Positions 27,027 to 36,309 of a stretch of 47,490 nt of DNA are shown one piece after another. Both the position numbers and the translations under genes were made by a program. This DNA is from Campylobacterales bacterium. Lineage in GTDB: Bacteria; Campylobacterota; Campylobacteria; Campylobacterales; Sulfurimonadaceae. The notes under the pieces were generated by a model. That model was given only the letters and a program-made list of their open reading frames with translations. It searched no databases and was not told where the DNA came from. Where the stretch lies: the NCBI GenBank assembly GCA_024280035.1, contig JAJRQV010000006.1, positions 1 to 47,490 on the forward strand. The letters are read 5' to 3'. Numbering within the stretch: the first letter of the stretch is position 1; every line of letters begins with the position of its first letter.

Positions 27027-28817
27027 CTATTGAAGGCTTTCAACCCTATTTCTTCCTCCCTCTTTAGCGATATAAAGAGCCTTGTCTGCTCTTAGAATAA
27101 TATCTGAGATGTTTTCGTCTTTTTCATGATTAACCTGTGTGACACCTATACTAATACTAACAGATAAGTTCTTATCACATTCTGGAATATTTAGAGTATA
27201 AATAGCTTTGCGTATTCTTTGTGCGAGTGCCAAAGCATCTTTTAAAGAGGTTTGTGGGAGTAAAATAATAAATTCTTCGCCTCCATAACGTGTCACAATA
27301 TCACTTTGTCGAGCTAATTTTTTTAAGATGTCAGAGCAATAAATAATGACCTTATCACCAACTTCATGTCCATAGGTGTCGTTAACATTTTTAAAATGGT
27401 CCATATCTAGCATAAGTAAAGAAAGATCTTGTTTGTAACGTTTTGTCGTCTGTAGTATCTGTTGGGAAACATTGATAAAATACCTTCGGTTATAAAGTTG
27501 GCTAAGTGAGTCAGTTGAAGCTTCTAAGGTAAGTTCAGCCCTGGTTTCTTCTAACTCTTGTGCCTGTTTTTGTAACTGAGTATTCATTTTTTGGAGTTCT
27601 TGTGTTCGCTCTTCAATAGCATTTTCTAAATACTGTTCTGTTTTAGATTGTTCCATAAGCAGTTCATTTTGATACAGAAGTTTTTGATTTCGATTTTGAT
27701 TATAACGGGTAACTAAGATATAAGAGAAAAAGATAATTTCAGTAAACGAACCTACAATATATAAATAACGTGTAAGATCATTATTAGGAAGTAAACCATT
27801 AAATGTTAATGTCATAAGCGCCATACCGGGCATGTAAATTACAAGAGCTAAAAGATACAACTTAATATTTTCAGCATAACTCTCTCTCCATGCCTTAAGG
27901 GTAATGAACAGAAGTATAATAAAGAAAGAAGAAGCATATATATTAAAAAATAGATTAGTATTAGGGACTTGGAGGGTGATACTAAGGGTAAAGAGTATGG
28001 AAATAAAAGCAAAATATTTAAACACTTTGTACATTGTTGGTGCTCTGCTTTTAAGCTCAAGAAAAGTGATGGAAAACAGGGCTAAAAAGAGAATAACTAA
28101 GGTTCCTGTAGCATGTACCCCCTCATTCCATGAAGGTAAACCAAGAAGTAGGTAACTCCCGCAAACTGTACTTATCCAAATAATAAATGAAGATACATAA
28201 GCGATATAGTAGATATAAATTTTATCTCTAATTATTTAAAATAAAAAACTAACAAGTAAGAGTATAAACAACAAAATACCTGAATAAAAAAGATGAAAAT
28301 CAGTTAAACTAATACGATTAGGTTTGGAAAATTCTTTTTGAGTATAGACTTGAAACTCACCTATAAAAGAAGAAACAGTTCTACCTTGAACATAAAAAGT
28401 TTTTTGCTCACCTTTTTGAATTGTGAGTGAATATGCAGGATTTACATCTTGTATACTTCTGTCTTGAAGTTTAATATCTAAGCCATTATTATCTTCAATC
28501 CATTGTCCATTCTTTGGGCTGTACACGTTGAGTTCTGTCCAAAAAGGTTCAGTAAAATATAAAATAAAATTTGTGTTTGATGTATTGTTTTCAAGTATGA
28601 TTTTAAACCATGCTGTACCTGAATGGTAACCTAGGGCAAATTGACTTGGAAGTTCTTGTGTAAACTCTGTTTGAGAAATGTCTTGAATATTTAATTGAGA
28701 TAAGGCATCATGAAAGTAGAGGATTTTAAAATTTTCAAGTCGGGGAATATCCTCTTTTATTGGCGTAGCATAAATAGAGGTGAAGAGTAATAAAAAGAAG
28801 ATAATGAATCGCATCAA
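27027..28817 (-). pseudogene. 7TM-DISM diguanylate cyclase (GGDEF), interrupted by an in-frame TAA
   Basis: Read through, a 596-residue receptor: signal peptide, extracellular 7TMR-DISMED2 domain (about residues 25-160, with GTAWFKIILEN), seven membrane helices, a coiled coil (EERTQELQKMNTQLQKQAQE) and a C-terminal GGDEF domain with active-site GGEEF and an inhibitory RxxD site (RQSD) five residues before it. It should make c-di-GMP in response to a periplasmic ligand. Codon 194 is TAA (28236-28238) inside the first membrane helices: LVSFLF-stop-IIRDKIYIYYIAY. TTA to TAA fits. The Met at 28034 is internal to the 7TM region, so the downstream part is not a separate normal gene. Confidence 0.87.
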
Positions 28818-28971
28818 TACTTTTCCTTTAGCCCGCTAATAATAGTATATTTTAAAATATTATTACTTTATTGATATTAATTTTTATTATATATAAAAAA
28901 CTTAAGCTAATAAAAAGTGCAAAGGGGAAGAAAGATTAGATATCATTACAAAAAATAATAAAGGTATATCA

Positions 28972-29553
28972 ATGTTTTTCTTCAATAAAGTCGTGATAAG
29001 TCTCTTAAGTTTAGCTCTATTTTCATCTGTGTATGCGAATGAAAAAAAGGTGAAATACTTAGGTCTTTTTTCAAAAACACAGAAGTCATATGTAGTAGGG
29101 AGTGGAGAAGATAGTATTAAAATAAAACGGGTGATGACACCCTGCGCTAAAAATGCTGGTTTTTTTCAAGGTTTTGTTCCTGTAAAAGGGGTGACACCTG
29201 TGACTGAGGCTGATTTATTAAGGGCTTTAAATGATAAAAATTCTATTGTTGTAGATATGCGTATTCAAGAGCAGTTCTTAAAAGAGACTATTCCTTTGGC
29301 GATTAATATTCCTTATTTAGAGATGGAGTTACGTCTTAATGAGCTAGGCTGTAAAATAGAGGGTGAAAACTGGAACTGTAAAGAAGCTAAAAAGGTGTAT
29401 GGTTTTTGTAACGGACCCGTATGTGCTCAATCGCCTATTGCGATGAAAGCAATGGTTAGAAATGGTTTTCCTGCTGAAAAGATTTTTTATTATCGTGGTG
29501 GAATGTTAAATTGGGCAGCCTTAGGTTTAACAACCGTAGAAGGTGAGTTCTAA
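28972..29553 (+). CDS. Periplasmic rhodanese-like protein
   Basis: A 193-residue exported protein with a signal peptide to about residue 22 (SSVYA) and a rhodanese fold. The domain includes SIVVDMRIQEQFLKETIPLAINIPY, and the active-site loop has the persulfide cysteine in FCNGPVCAQS. The typical loop is CxxGxR-like; here two cysteines flank NGPV. Rhodaneses carry sulfane sulfur, and this location suits sulfur metabolism of a sulfur-oxidising Campylobacterota; the substrate is unknown. An aaagg site precedes the ATG. Confidence 0.82.
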   Translation: MFFFNKVVISLLSLALFSSVYANEKKVKYLGLFSKTQKSYVVGSGEDSIKIKRVMTPCAKNAGFFQGFVPVKGVTPVTEADLLRALNDKNSIVVDMRIQEQFLKETIPLAINIPYLEMELRLNELGCKIEGENWNCKEAKKVYGFCNGPVCAQSPIAMKAMVRNGFPAEKIFYYRGGMLNWAALGLTTVEGEF

Positions 29554-29609
29554 TCATTAAATTTTTTATGTAAACTCTTTTTTTATACTTAACTTTTCTG
29601 TTATTGTTT

Positions 29610-29615
29610 TATAAT
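29610..29615 (+). promoter_or_regulatory. Probable -10 box of plsY
   Basis: A perfect TATAAT lies 25 bases before the plsY start, with the gaggag ribosome-binding site just downstream. No convincing -35 hexamer is seen at the normal spacing, as is common in Campylobacterota promoters. It implies a short leader. Confidence 0.45.
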
Positions 29616-29634
29616 GTTGACAGAGGAGTTGTTT

Positions 29635-30204
29635 ATGCTTATAACTTCAATATTTATATTTTTTTCTTATCTTTTAGGTTCTTTATCTGCAGCAATTATT
29701 ACCTGTAATCTTATGGGCTTAAGGGACCCAAGAACAGGAGGTTCACAAAATCCTGGTGCTACAAATGTGTATAAACTTTATGGTAAAAAACCTGCTATTT
29801 TTACCTTAGTAGGCGATCTGCTTAAGGGTTTGATTCCTGTTTTATTTGCAAAACTTTATGGTATGGATAGTGTTGCTCTTTCTTTAATTGCTTTGGCATC
29901 TTTTTTAGGGCATCTCTACCCTCTGTTTTTTGCTTTTAAAGGAGGAAAGGGGGTTGCCACGCTTTTTGGTATTCTTATTGCCTTAAATATTTATGTTGCT
30001 GGCTTAAGTTTAATGACATGGTTAGTGATGATTAAACTCTATAAACTCTCTTCTTTGTCATCTTTAGTTAGTTCTCTTTTAATGCCTTTTTATTTTTACA
30101 TTTTTGATCTAAATTTTGTTTATATAGGTTTTGTTTTTACTGCTTTTATCATCTGGAGACATCAAAGTAATATTATAAAAATTGTTAATGTAACGGAGGA
30201 TTAG
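29635..30204 (+). CDS. plsY: Glycerol-3-phosphate acyltransferase PlsY
   Basis: An 189-residue integral membrane enzyme that transfers an acyl group from acyl-phosphate to glycerol-3-phosphate, the first step of phospholipid synthesis. The three PlsY motifs are visible: SQNPGATNVYK, the FKGGKGVAT segment and, at the C-terminus, WRHQSNI. Five or so membrane helices. I use the ATG at 29635, with gaggag six bases upstream, and not the in-frame ATG at 29614, which overlaps the -10 box. This essential enzyme has an intact frame. Confidence 0.93.
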   Translation: MLITSIFIFFSYLLGSLSAAIITCNLMGLRDPRTGGSQNPGATNVYKLYGKKPAIFTLVGDLLKGLIPVLFAKLYGMDSVALSLIALASFLGHLYPLFFAFKGGKGVATLFGILIALNIYVAGLSLMTWLVMIKLYKLSSLSSLVSSLLMPFYFYIFDLNFVYIGFVFTAFIIWRHQSNIIKIVNVTED

Positions 30205-30264
30205 AGCATTTAATAAAGGTTGATATCACTTTGTAAAAGTATTGATGAGATTAGAAGAGTTACT

Positions 30265-30603
30265 TTAGTTTTGTTCAAAGTCTGTTTGGTAGATATATTC
30301 TGCAATGATTTTTAGTGTTGGGAGGTCAAATGCTAATTCTGGCATGATTTCATGCTTCGCAATCGCGTCATGCATTAAAGAGGTCTCTTGTTTAGGTTTG
30401 TGTACCCAAGTCGACATATAACGGATAAAATCTTTTTTCTTAGGAAAGGCATCAAGGTATCTGCTTTTAAACTCTTTGACTGAGGGTGCCGAAACAGTTC
30501 GGTTTATCTCATGACAGGTAGTACAGTTACCATTAAAATACAAGGGTGCATTAACGTCAGCATAAAGGCTTAAAGCAAAAAGAGGTAAAAATAGTTTTTT
30601 CAT
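30265..30603 (-). CDS. Small periplasmic cytochrome c
   Basis: A 112-residue exported c-type cytochrome: signal peptide (to about residue 17), haem motif CTTCH near residue 32 and a candidate axial Met in HEIMPELAF. Class I monohaem cytochrome by length. It lies 32 bases downstream of the CpxP-like gene on the same strand, so it is probably cotranscribed. Electron partners cannot be read from the sequence. Confidence 0.82.
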   Translation of the reverse strand: MKKLFLPLFALSLYADVNAPLYFNGNCTTCHEINRTVSAPSVKEFKSRYLDAFPKKKDFIRYMSTWVHKPKQETSLMHDAIAKHEIMPELAFDLPTLKIIAEYIYQTDFEQN

Positions 30604-30635
30604 ACCAAAGAGTGTACAAAAAAACTATCACAATT

Positions 30636-31031
30636 TTATAAACTTGGGAGTAAATCTAATTGTTCACTTGTAAGTACTTTTTGGGTCTTATAAACACACT
30701 TTAAATGTACCATAGTTGCTTTAGACTTGTATTTGGCTATTTGCTCAACTAATGTGCTTAACTCTTGAGGTTTTTCTCCAGCAACGATGCGATGGGCAAG
30801 TTCTTGTTCTAGGGGTTCAAGAAGTTTTTTTAATTTTCCAAGTTCGTGCATAGTCTCTTCTCGAATAGAAAGAAGTTGTGGTTTTTGTTTGGCGGTGAGT
30901 TCTAAAAAATCGTTATCCCAATTTTTAGCTATTTTTTTTGTATAGTGGGGAATTAAACCCTGCGATAAAAATGGGGGCCGTGCAAAAAGTGTTGCACCTA
31001 GAATAGAAATGACTAGAATGAGTTTTAACAT
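30636..31031 (-). CDS. Spy/CpxP-like periplasmic protein
   Basis: A 131-residue exported protein: signal peptide, then an all-helical region with two LT-x-x-Q-like motifs (ELTAKQKPQL and VLTSEQLDLL), the hallmark of the CpxP/Spy family of periplasmic chaperones and metal-stress sensors. The helix between them is rich in Glu and Leu. First gene of a unit with the small cytochrome c. The family call rests on the motif layout. Confidence 0.68.
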   Translation of the reverse strand: MLKLILVISILGATLFARPPFLSQGLIPHYTKKIAKNWDNDFLELTAKQKPQLLSIREETMHELGKLKKLLEPLEQELAHRIVAGEKPQELSTLVEQIAKYKSKATMVHLKCVYKTQKVLTSEQLDLLPSL

Positions 31032-31146
31032 GATTTTCCTTTTGACTTATTATACCTTTAATATATAAATCGATTTTTATATATTTAGCTTATATTCACA
31101 AAGAACTGATATACTCTTGAAAATTTAAACTAATTAAGGACTCTTA

Positions 31147-31764
31147 ATGTTAAAACTTATTCTATCTGCAATGCTTATTGTTGGTCTTGCTCAAGCAAAT
31201 GACCACTCAAAAGGACGTTGTGAACTCTCTCAAGAGGGTGCATTTAATGTAAACTTTGTAGCCTATAAAACAGCAGCTAAAAAAGGTGTTGGTGCAAGCT
31301 TTGATAAGGTTAATTATACAGCTATTGCTCCTGTTGGAAAAAACTTTCGTGAAATTCTTGTTGGTTCATCTGTTGTAATTGATACAAAAAGTGTAAATTC
31401 TAAGAATAAGGGTCGTGATGAAAAGTTAGTAAAGTTTTTCTTTCAAAACATGAAGGGTGAAACGATTACTGCTAAAATCTTAGATTATAAGGCAGTTAAG
31501 GTTGCTAAAGGAGAGCCTAAAAAAGGAACCCTAATCACTGAAATTACAATGAATGGTATTAAAAAACAAGTGCCAATGAATTACATGCTTAAAGAAGGTG
31601 TTTTAAAAGCAGAGGGTGTTATTGATATCTTTGATTTCTCAGGAAATACAGCATTAGCAGCAATTAATAAGGCATGTTTTGATCTTCACCAAGGCAAGAC
31701 TTGGAATGATGTAGCGATTAGTTTTACAACTAAAATTAAAGCAGTATGTTACCCCGTGAAGTAA
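31147..31764 (+). CDS. YceI-family periplasmic protein
   Basis: A 205-residue exported lipocalin-like protein. It has a signal peptide ending AQA, then beta-rich sequence with FVAYKTAAKKGVGASFDKVNY, FREILVGSSVVIDTKSV and GRDEKLVKFFF, which follow the YceI pattern (binding a polyisoprenoid or other amphiphile in a barrel). Three cysteines (residues 25, 181 and 203 or so) could form disulfides. It is transcribed divergently from the CpxP-like gene. Confidence 0.78.
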   Translation: MLKLILSAMLIVGLAQANDHSKGRCELSQEGAFNVNFVAYKTAAKKGVGASFDKVNYTAIAPVGKNFREILVGSSVVIDTKSVNSKNKGRDEKLVKFFFQNMKGETITAKILDYKAVKVAKGEPKKGTLITEITMNGIKKQVPMNYMLKEGVLKAEGVIDIFDFSGNTALAAINKACFDLHQGKTWNDVAISFTTKIKAVCYPVK

Positions 31765-31766
31765 GC

Positions 31767-32111
31767 TTAGGCTTCTTCACTTTGAGCTTGAGAATCTTCT
31801 TCAGATTTCTCTTCTTGTTTAGGTTCTACTTTTCTCTCTTTAGTAACAGCCTTAGAAATAATCTCAATATAACACTCATCCCATGACGCTTCACTTGCCT
31901 TGTCTAAGGCAGTAATAATTTCAGAAGCATTCATCTCTTGCTTATCGTCGCTATTTTTTCCAAAAGCACATTCAAAATCCCAAAAGGTTGTATCTTCTGG
32001 AAGTTTCTTTTTACGTTCACGTTTTAAGTAACGGCGTATATCATACTTAATTGAGTCAAGTACGCGTTCAGGTTTTTTGTTTTGTGCAGTAAGTTTAAAT
32101 ACTTTTTTCAA
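31767..32111 (-). CDS. DUF6172 family protein
   Basis: A 114-residue soluble protein: MKKVFKLTAQNKKPERVLDS at the start, a basic helix (YLKRERKKKL), then TTFWDFECAFGK. The C-terminal 20 residues are acidic (EEKSEEDSQAQSEEA). This small family is found across Campylobacterota and some other proteobacteria and has no known function. It converges on the YceI gene, with two bases between the stops. Confidence 0.75.
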   Translation of the reverse strand: MKKVFKLTAQNKKPERVLDSIKYDIRRYLKRERKKKLPEDTTFWDFECAFGKNSDDKQEMNASEIITALDKASEASWDECYIEIISKAVTKERKVEPKQEEKSEEDSQAQSEEA

Positions 32112-32218
32112 GTTTTGCCTTTTGTTGACTTCGGGCAGAACAAAGAGTTTTGCAAGAAGTCTATATTAATAAGCGAATTGTACTATAATTCGGAATATAA
32201 AATACAAAGGAAGTACTT

Positions 32219-32710
32219 ATGTGTGACTTCAATAACTTAAGTGATGAAGAAAAAGAGAAATACCACAATCTTTTTTTAGAAAAAGCAGATGCCTTTGGGG
32301 GTACAAATTTCTTTTTACAACTTCTAGAGGGTATTCGTAAACATAAGACACATCCTCTTACCGCAAAACATTCTGAATTTAAATTTTCTCGTGGAAATGT
32401 ACGTTGGGAAAAGGTGATTTTTAAAGATAAACTCAACCTTCTTATTAAAACAAGGGTAAATGAGAGTAAAAATGGAAACTTTTTACCTCCTAAAGAGGAT
32501 AAAAGCTATAAAAGTGTAATGAGCTTAGTACGAGCACTTGCCCCCATTAAGTTTACAGTGACACCTAAGAATATGAATGATGGAGAAGGTTTTACCTTTA
32601 AAGCCTTTGATAAAATTGATGAAGAGACAACTCGTCTTAATCCTCTTTTTGATGCGCTGTTCTTTTGTTCAGTTGACACCATTAAAAAAGTTCTTTCGTA
32701 TAAGGTTTAG
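32219..32710 (+). CDS. Conserved hypothetical protein
   Basis: A 163-residue soluble protein, charged, with an N-terminal NLSDEEKEKYHNLFLEKADAF and a central PLTAKHSEFKFSRGNVRWEK stretch. I do not recognise a named family, and there are no catalytic motifs I can point to. It has a good aaggaag ribosome-binding site and lies two bases upstream of the YwbE-like gene, so it is probably cotranscribed with it. Confidence 0.65.
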   Translation: MCDFNNLSDEEKEKYHNLFLEKADAFGGTNFFLQLLEGIRKHKTHPLTAKHSEFKFSRGNVRWEKVIFKDKLNLLIKTRVNESKNGNFLPPKEDKSYKSVMSLVRALAPIKFTVTPKNMNDGEGFTFKAFDKIDEETTRLNPLFDALFFCSVDTIKKVLSYKV

Positions 32711-32712
32711 AG

Positions 32713-32907
32713 ATGTTAGATGGATGTGAAAGAAAAAATATAAAATCAGGAATGTCTGTGGCTATTGTTCTTAAACAAGACCAAAATACAGGCTATCTGA
32801 CAGATGGTATAGTACGAGATATCTTAACAAAGTCAGCAAGGCATCCGCATGGAATTAAAGTACGTCTGATGAGCAGAGAAGTAGGGCGAGTAAAAGAGAT
32901 TTACTAA
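32713..32907 (+). CDS. YwbE family protein
   Basis: A 64-residue protein that matches the YwbE (DUF2196) family over its whole length: MSVAIVLKQDQNTGYLTDGIV then TKSARHPHGIKVRL and VGRVKEIY. The family is widespread, small and of unknown function; its fold suggests nucleic-acid binding. Start two bases after the upstream stop. Confidence 0.85.
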   Translation: MLDGCERKNIKSGMSVAIVLKQDQNTGYLTDGIVRDILTKSARHPHGIKVRLMSREVGRVKEIY

Positions 32908-32918
32908 TTAATAGTTTT

Positions 32919-32939
32919 TAGGTACTACAGTAGTACCTA
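32919..32939. repeat. Perfect inverted repeat after the YwbE gene
   Basis: taggtactac and gtagtaccta around one central A form a perfect 21-base palindrome 12 bases after the stop at 32907. As RNA it folds to an 8- to 9-bp hairpin and is flanked by ttttt at its left, so it could end transcription in either direction. The stretch to 33182 otherwise holds nothing I can call. Confidence 0.6.
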
Positions 32940-33154
32940 GAATGACTTTACTTTTTAAAAAAATTGCATAAAATAGAGATTTTTTGAAAAATAAATGCGT
33001 TTGAGCTACTGTTTAAGATATAAAGCAGTGATTGAAACTATTAATGAAGATGAAATAAACCAATTTACAACCGCATGTACATAATGAAATATAATCATGT
33101 TTTAAGTATATAAAATCTTTGTGAACAAAAAGTTAATGGGGGAGTTTTAAAGGT

Positions 33155-33170
33155 TCAGACCGAAGCCTGA
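33155..33170 (-). terminator. UUCG-loop hairpin after the cold-shock gene
   Basis: On the minus strand tcaggc-ttcg-gtctga forms a 6-bp stem (one G-U pair) closed by a UUCG tetraloop, 12 bases beyond the cold-shock stop codon. Only a weak T stretch follows, so it may stabilise the mRNA end as much as terminate. Confidence 0.55.
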
Positions 33171-33182
33171 GGGTGCCACTGA

Positions 33183-33401
33183 TTAAAGTGGAGTTACGTT
33201 CTCAGCTTGAGGACCTTTTTGACCTTCACCAATTTCGAAAGTCACTGCTTGACCTTCTTGAAGAGAAACACGACCAACACCAGTGTTGTTTACTTGACGG
33301 AAATGTACGAATACATCAGCTCCACCATCTTGTTGTTGGATAAATCCGTAACCTTTTTCATCATTGAACCATTTAACAGTTCCGTTTTTTAATTCTGCCA
33401 T
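33183..33401 (-). CDS. Cold-shock domain protein (CspA family)
   Basis: A 72-residue single-domain cold-shock protein that binds single-stranded RNA and DNA. RNP1 is KGYGFI and RNP2 is DVFVHF, both intact; the start is [18 protein letters not shown] place the start at the ATG at 33401; the frame is open ten codons further upstream, but the family begins here. A single gene with a long AT-rich leader, as usual for csp genes. Confidence 0.95.
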   Translation of the reverse strand: MAELKNGTVKWFNDEKGYGFIQQQDGGADVFVHFRQVNNTGVGRVSLQEGQAVTFEIGEGQKGPQAENVTPL

Positions 33402-33684
33402 GTGTATACCTTGTATATAAAAATTTTTCACTTTCCGGAGAAAATGGATTTAAATTCGGTGGAGTCTTTCGGTATAACAGAGCTTACTCGTATATATTAC
33501 CCAAAGATGAACTCGATCCTCATCTTTCATCGGGGACATTGTATCTGTTTTTTTCTATTTTGTAAATTGTTTTGTGAAATTTTATGGAAAATTTGCAAAT
33601 ATTCTACTGATTTGTAGTTTATCTGCTCCCTTGGGCAGGTGAAAAGAGGGAATTTGTTATTGTTTTGTAATATTATAAAATATT
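33402..33684 (-). promoter_or_regulatory. Long leader and intergenic region of the cold-shock gene
   Basis: About 280 gene-free bases between the csp start and the end of rsmG. On the minus strand aaagatga and tcatcttt (33507-33531 region) form a perfect 8-bp hairpin, and a run with G-rich ends follows. Long structured leaders let csp mRNAs respond to temperature in other bacteria; that it happens here is inference. No open frame is convincing. Confidence 0.45.
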
Positions 33685-34260
33685 TTAGCTTTCGATGAGC
33701 AGATAGTGCCTTTTATCAGTTTTTATTATTTTTACGTGTTCTGCATCTTGAATTTCACCATAAACGCGTTCGCCTTTAAAGAATAAAAGAAGGGTTCCTT
33801 TATGAATAAAGGGTTGTGCGAAGTCCATTAGGGTGTTTGTTTCTGTCACCGCTCTAGAGGTAATGAAGTCATAAGCAATAGGAGAAACTTGTTCAATTCT
33901 TTTATTAAGGACTTCAACATTGTCTAAACCAAGGTCTGCTTTAATAAATTGTAAAAAACTTGAACGTTTTGAAAGGGGCTCTACTAAGGTGAACTGAGTT
34001 GAACGCAGTGCCATGGCAAGAATAAGACCTGGAAAACCTGCTCCTGTTCCAATATCTAAGGCATTTTTGATCTTAGGTAAAAAAGAGACAGGAAACACAG
34101 AATCATAAATATGTTCAGCAACAAGACTTTTTGTTGTAGCGCCCGTAAGGTTATGAATCTTATTCCATTTTAGAAGATGATCGGTATAACGTTGAACATG
34201 TTCATAAAATGTATCGGGTAAAACGATTTTGTCTGACTCAAGTTGTGTTTTTAAATCCAT
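33685..34260 (-). CDS. rsmG: 16S rRNA (guanine527-N7)-methyltransferase RsmG
   Basis: A 191-residue SAM-dependent enzyme that methylates G527 of 16S rRNA. The N-terminal helix HVQRYTDHLLKWNKIHNLTG and the SAM loop ALDIGTGAGFPGLILA are typical, and ITSRAV carries the conserved catalytic arginine region. The length fits the shorter Campylobacterota form. It is divergent from the permease gene at 34362. Confidence 0.93.
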   Translation of the reverse strand: MDLKTQLESDKIVLPDTFYEHVQRYTDHLLKWNKIHNLTGATTKSLVAEHIYDSVFPVSFLPKIKNALDIGTGAGFPGLILAMALRSTQFTLVEPLSKRSSFLQFIKADLGLDNVEVLNKRIEQVSPIAYDFITSRAVTETNTLMDFAQPFIHKGTLLLFFKGERVYGEIQDAEHVKIIKTDKRHYLLIES

Positions 34261-34329
34261 AAAAAGTGCCCTTTAGCCCAAATTTGGTAGTGTCTAATTC
34301 GGGTTTAATAATATTTTTGAATTATAAGA

Positions 34330-34335
34330 TATAAT
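34330..34335 (+). promoter_or_regulatory. Probable -10 box of the permease gene
   Basis: tataat 27 bases ahead of the preferred TTG start at 34362. The alternative TTG at 34335 would lie on the box itself, which argues for the later start. Confidence 0.45.
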
Positions 34336-34361
34336 TGCTTATCTTAAAGTATGGTACTCAA

Positions 34362-35321
34362 TTGAATCTATTTATAAAAAAAATAAGCTATCTTCTTTTT
34401 ATGCTGTTTCTTATCTCCTTAATCTCTTTTGCTGCCATTAATGCTGCACCCAACTCTTTTTTCTCTGCAGGTGAACTTAATCCTAATATGACACCAGAGG
34501 TCTTGGCACACCTAAAAGCAGTATATGGCTTAGATAAACCTCTGTATATGCAGTATTATGACTGGATGATAAACTTAGTCACACTTGATTTTGGAGTCTC
34601 TTTTGTAAGTGGGCAAAATGTAATTGACATGGTAAAAGACCGTATAAGCATTACCTTAATTATGAATATTACCTCTATGTTCCTTGTTTTTCTTATTTCA
34701 GTGTACCTTGGAATTAAAGCAGCAATGAATGCAGGAACACTGAGTGATTTTTTAATTAAACAACTTTCTTTGTTCTCTTTTTCTATGCCCTCATTTTATT
34801 TAGCCCTTCTTCTTATCTTAGGTTTTGGGGTTGAGTTAGCGTGGTTTCCAATTGCAGGTCTACACTCTATAGAAGATAAGGTAGGTTTTGCATATTACAC
34901 TGATATGGCATGGCATCTTTTTATTCCTATTAGTGTTATGGTATTTGTTTCTATAGGTTCAATGATTGTTTATATTCGTTCTTTAGTGAATGAGATTTTA
35001 AAGTCTGATTATTACTTTTTTGCTAAGGCTAGAGGTTTAAATGATAAGCAACTGCTTAGGTATTATGTTCTGCCTAATCTTATGCCCCCTATTATTACAC
35101 TTTTAGGGCTCTCTTTGCCAGGTCTTATTGGGGGTTCTGTCATTTTAGAGTCTATTTTTGGAATTGAAGGGATGGGACAACTTTTTTATATGTCTGCTTT
35201 AAGTAGAGACTATCCTGTTATAATGGGTATCTTAATGGTAACAGCCTTTTTAACACTGCTTGGAAATATGTTTGCAGATGTGATTTTATTGAAGTTAAAC
35301 CCTTATTTTAAAAGAGGGTAA
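34362..35321 (+). CDS. DppB/OppB-type ABC transporter permease
   Basis: A 319-residue inner-membrane permease of the peptide/nickel transporter class, with about six helices. The start region LISLISFAAINAAPNSFF and the long LKAVYGLDKPLYMQYYDWM segment are as in DppB, and the EAA loop AKARGLNDKQLLRYYVLPN contacts the ATPase. I prefer the TTG at 34362 because the product then starts MNLFIKK, like the family, and the upstream TTG overlaps the -10 box. No DppC, ATPase or binding protein gene lies next to it; its partners must be elsewhere. Confidence 0.82.
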   Translation: MNLFIKKISYLLFMLFLISLISFAAINAAPNSFFSAGELNPNMTPEVLAHLKAVYGLDKPLYMQYYDWMINLVTLDFGVSFVSGQNVIDMVKDRISITLIMNITSMFLVFLISVYLGIKAAMNAGTLSDFLIKQLSLFSFSMPSFYLALLLILGFGVELAWFPIAGLHSIEDKVGFAYYTDMAWHLFIPISVMVFVSIGSMIVYIRSLVNEILKSDYYFFAKARGLNDKQLLRYYVLPNLMPPIITLLGLSLPGLIGGSVILESIFGIEGMGQLFYMSALSRDYPVIMGILMVTAFLTLLGNMFADVILLKLNPYFKRG

Positions 35322-35324
35322 AAC

Positions 35325-36218
35325 TTAGAGACAGTGCGGAACATTTAAAACACATTCTGTCTCACTGTGCTGTGTTTCAAGTTGAATAGTAGAATGATGT
35401 ATTTTTAAATTATTATGTAAATATTTTTGAATCTGAAGTAAAAAATCATTATCTAAGGCATCCGTCTCTACAATCAGATGTACACTCAGTGCAGTTTCGG
35501 TAGTACTTAAGGGCCAAATATGTAAGTCATGTATACTTTGAACCTTGTGTAAACCTTCTAAATACTGTCTGACTTCTTTAATATCAGTGTCCTTAGGTAC
35601 AGCGTCTATAGCGTAGTTAATAGAATCTTTAAGTAATCCCAAGGTAGCAATAAGAACAACACCTACAATCACAAGAGTAATGAGCGGATCAATCCATAAC
35701 CAATCTTTTATAAGGATAAGTATACCTGCAAGAACAACACCCACGGAGACCAGTGCATCTGCTGCCATATGTAAAAATGCCCCACGAATATTTAAATCAT
35801 CTTTTTGCCCCTTAAGAAAAAGGAGTGCGGTAAAGGTATTAATGATAATGCCAATTGCAGCCACAATAATTATTGTCATTCCTTCAATGGGTTGAGGGTT
35901 TTTAAAACGACTTATCGCCTCCAATATCATCGCACCAAGGGCAATAAGAAGAATCATAGCACTGGCTAAAGAGGCAATTATCGTTACTTTTTTTAAACCA
36001 TAGGTTCGTTTTTCGTTCGCTGTTTTTTTGGCTAAAAATGTTGCTCCCCAAGCAAGACAAAGACTAAATATATCACTTAGATTATGCCCCGCGTCTGCTA
36101 AGAGTGCTAATGAGTCTGATAAGATGCCATAAGTGGCTTCAATAAGGACAAAAATAATATTAAGAGAGATTCCAAGAGCGAAAGAGAAATTGTAGTCTGT
36201 GCTGTGTTGATGGCTCAT
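35325..36218 (-). CDS. Cation diffusion facilitator (CzcD/ZitB-like metal exporter)
   Basis: A 297-residue CDF-family transporter exporting Zn or related divalent metals in exchange for protons. The metal site motifs are ADAGHNLSD in TM2 and HMAADALVSV in TM5 (HxxxD in each). Six helices are followed by a cytoplasmic ferredoxin-like domain of about 85 residues ending in a Cys/His-containing tail (HSETECVLNVPHC). It converges on the permease gene with three bases between. No regulator gene is adjacent. Confidence 0.9.
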   Translation of the reverse strand: MSHQHSTDYNFSFALGISLNIIFVLIEATYGILSDSLALLADAGHNLSDIFSLCLAWGATFLAKKTANEKRTYGLKKVTIIASLASAMILLIALGAMILEAISRFKNPQPIEGMTIIIVAAIGIIINTFTALLFLKGQKDDLNIRGAFLHMAADALVSVGVVLAGILILIKDWLWIDPLITLVIVGVVLIATLGLLKDSINYAIDAVPKDTDIKEVRQYLEGLHKVQSIHDLHIWPLSTTETALSVHLIVETDALDNDFLLQIQKYLHNNLKIHHSTIQLETQHSETECVLNVPHCL

Positions 36219-36309
36219 ACCGTTTCCTTCGTTAAGGAGTATAGGTATGTATTATAAGATTAAAGATGAATATATGCAATAGCTCAGTACCGCATATATA
36301 AAATGTAGT

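Noticed and set aside
27027-28034. Stand-alone GGDEF protein starting at 28034
   Set aside because: The start Met lies inside the 7TM region; the upstream frame to 28235 encodes the rest of the membrane helices and joins the sensor domain after one TAA.
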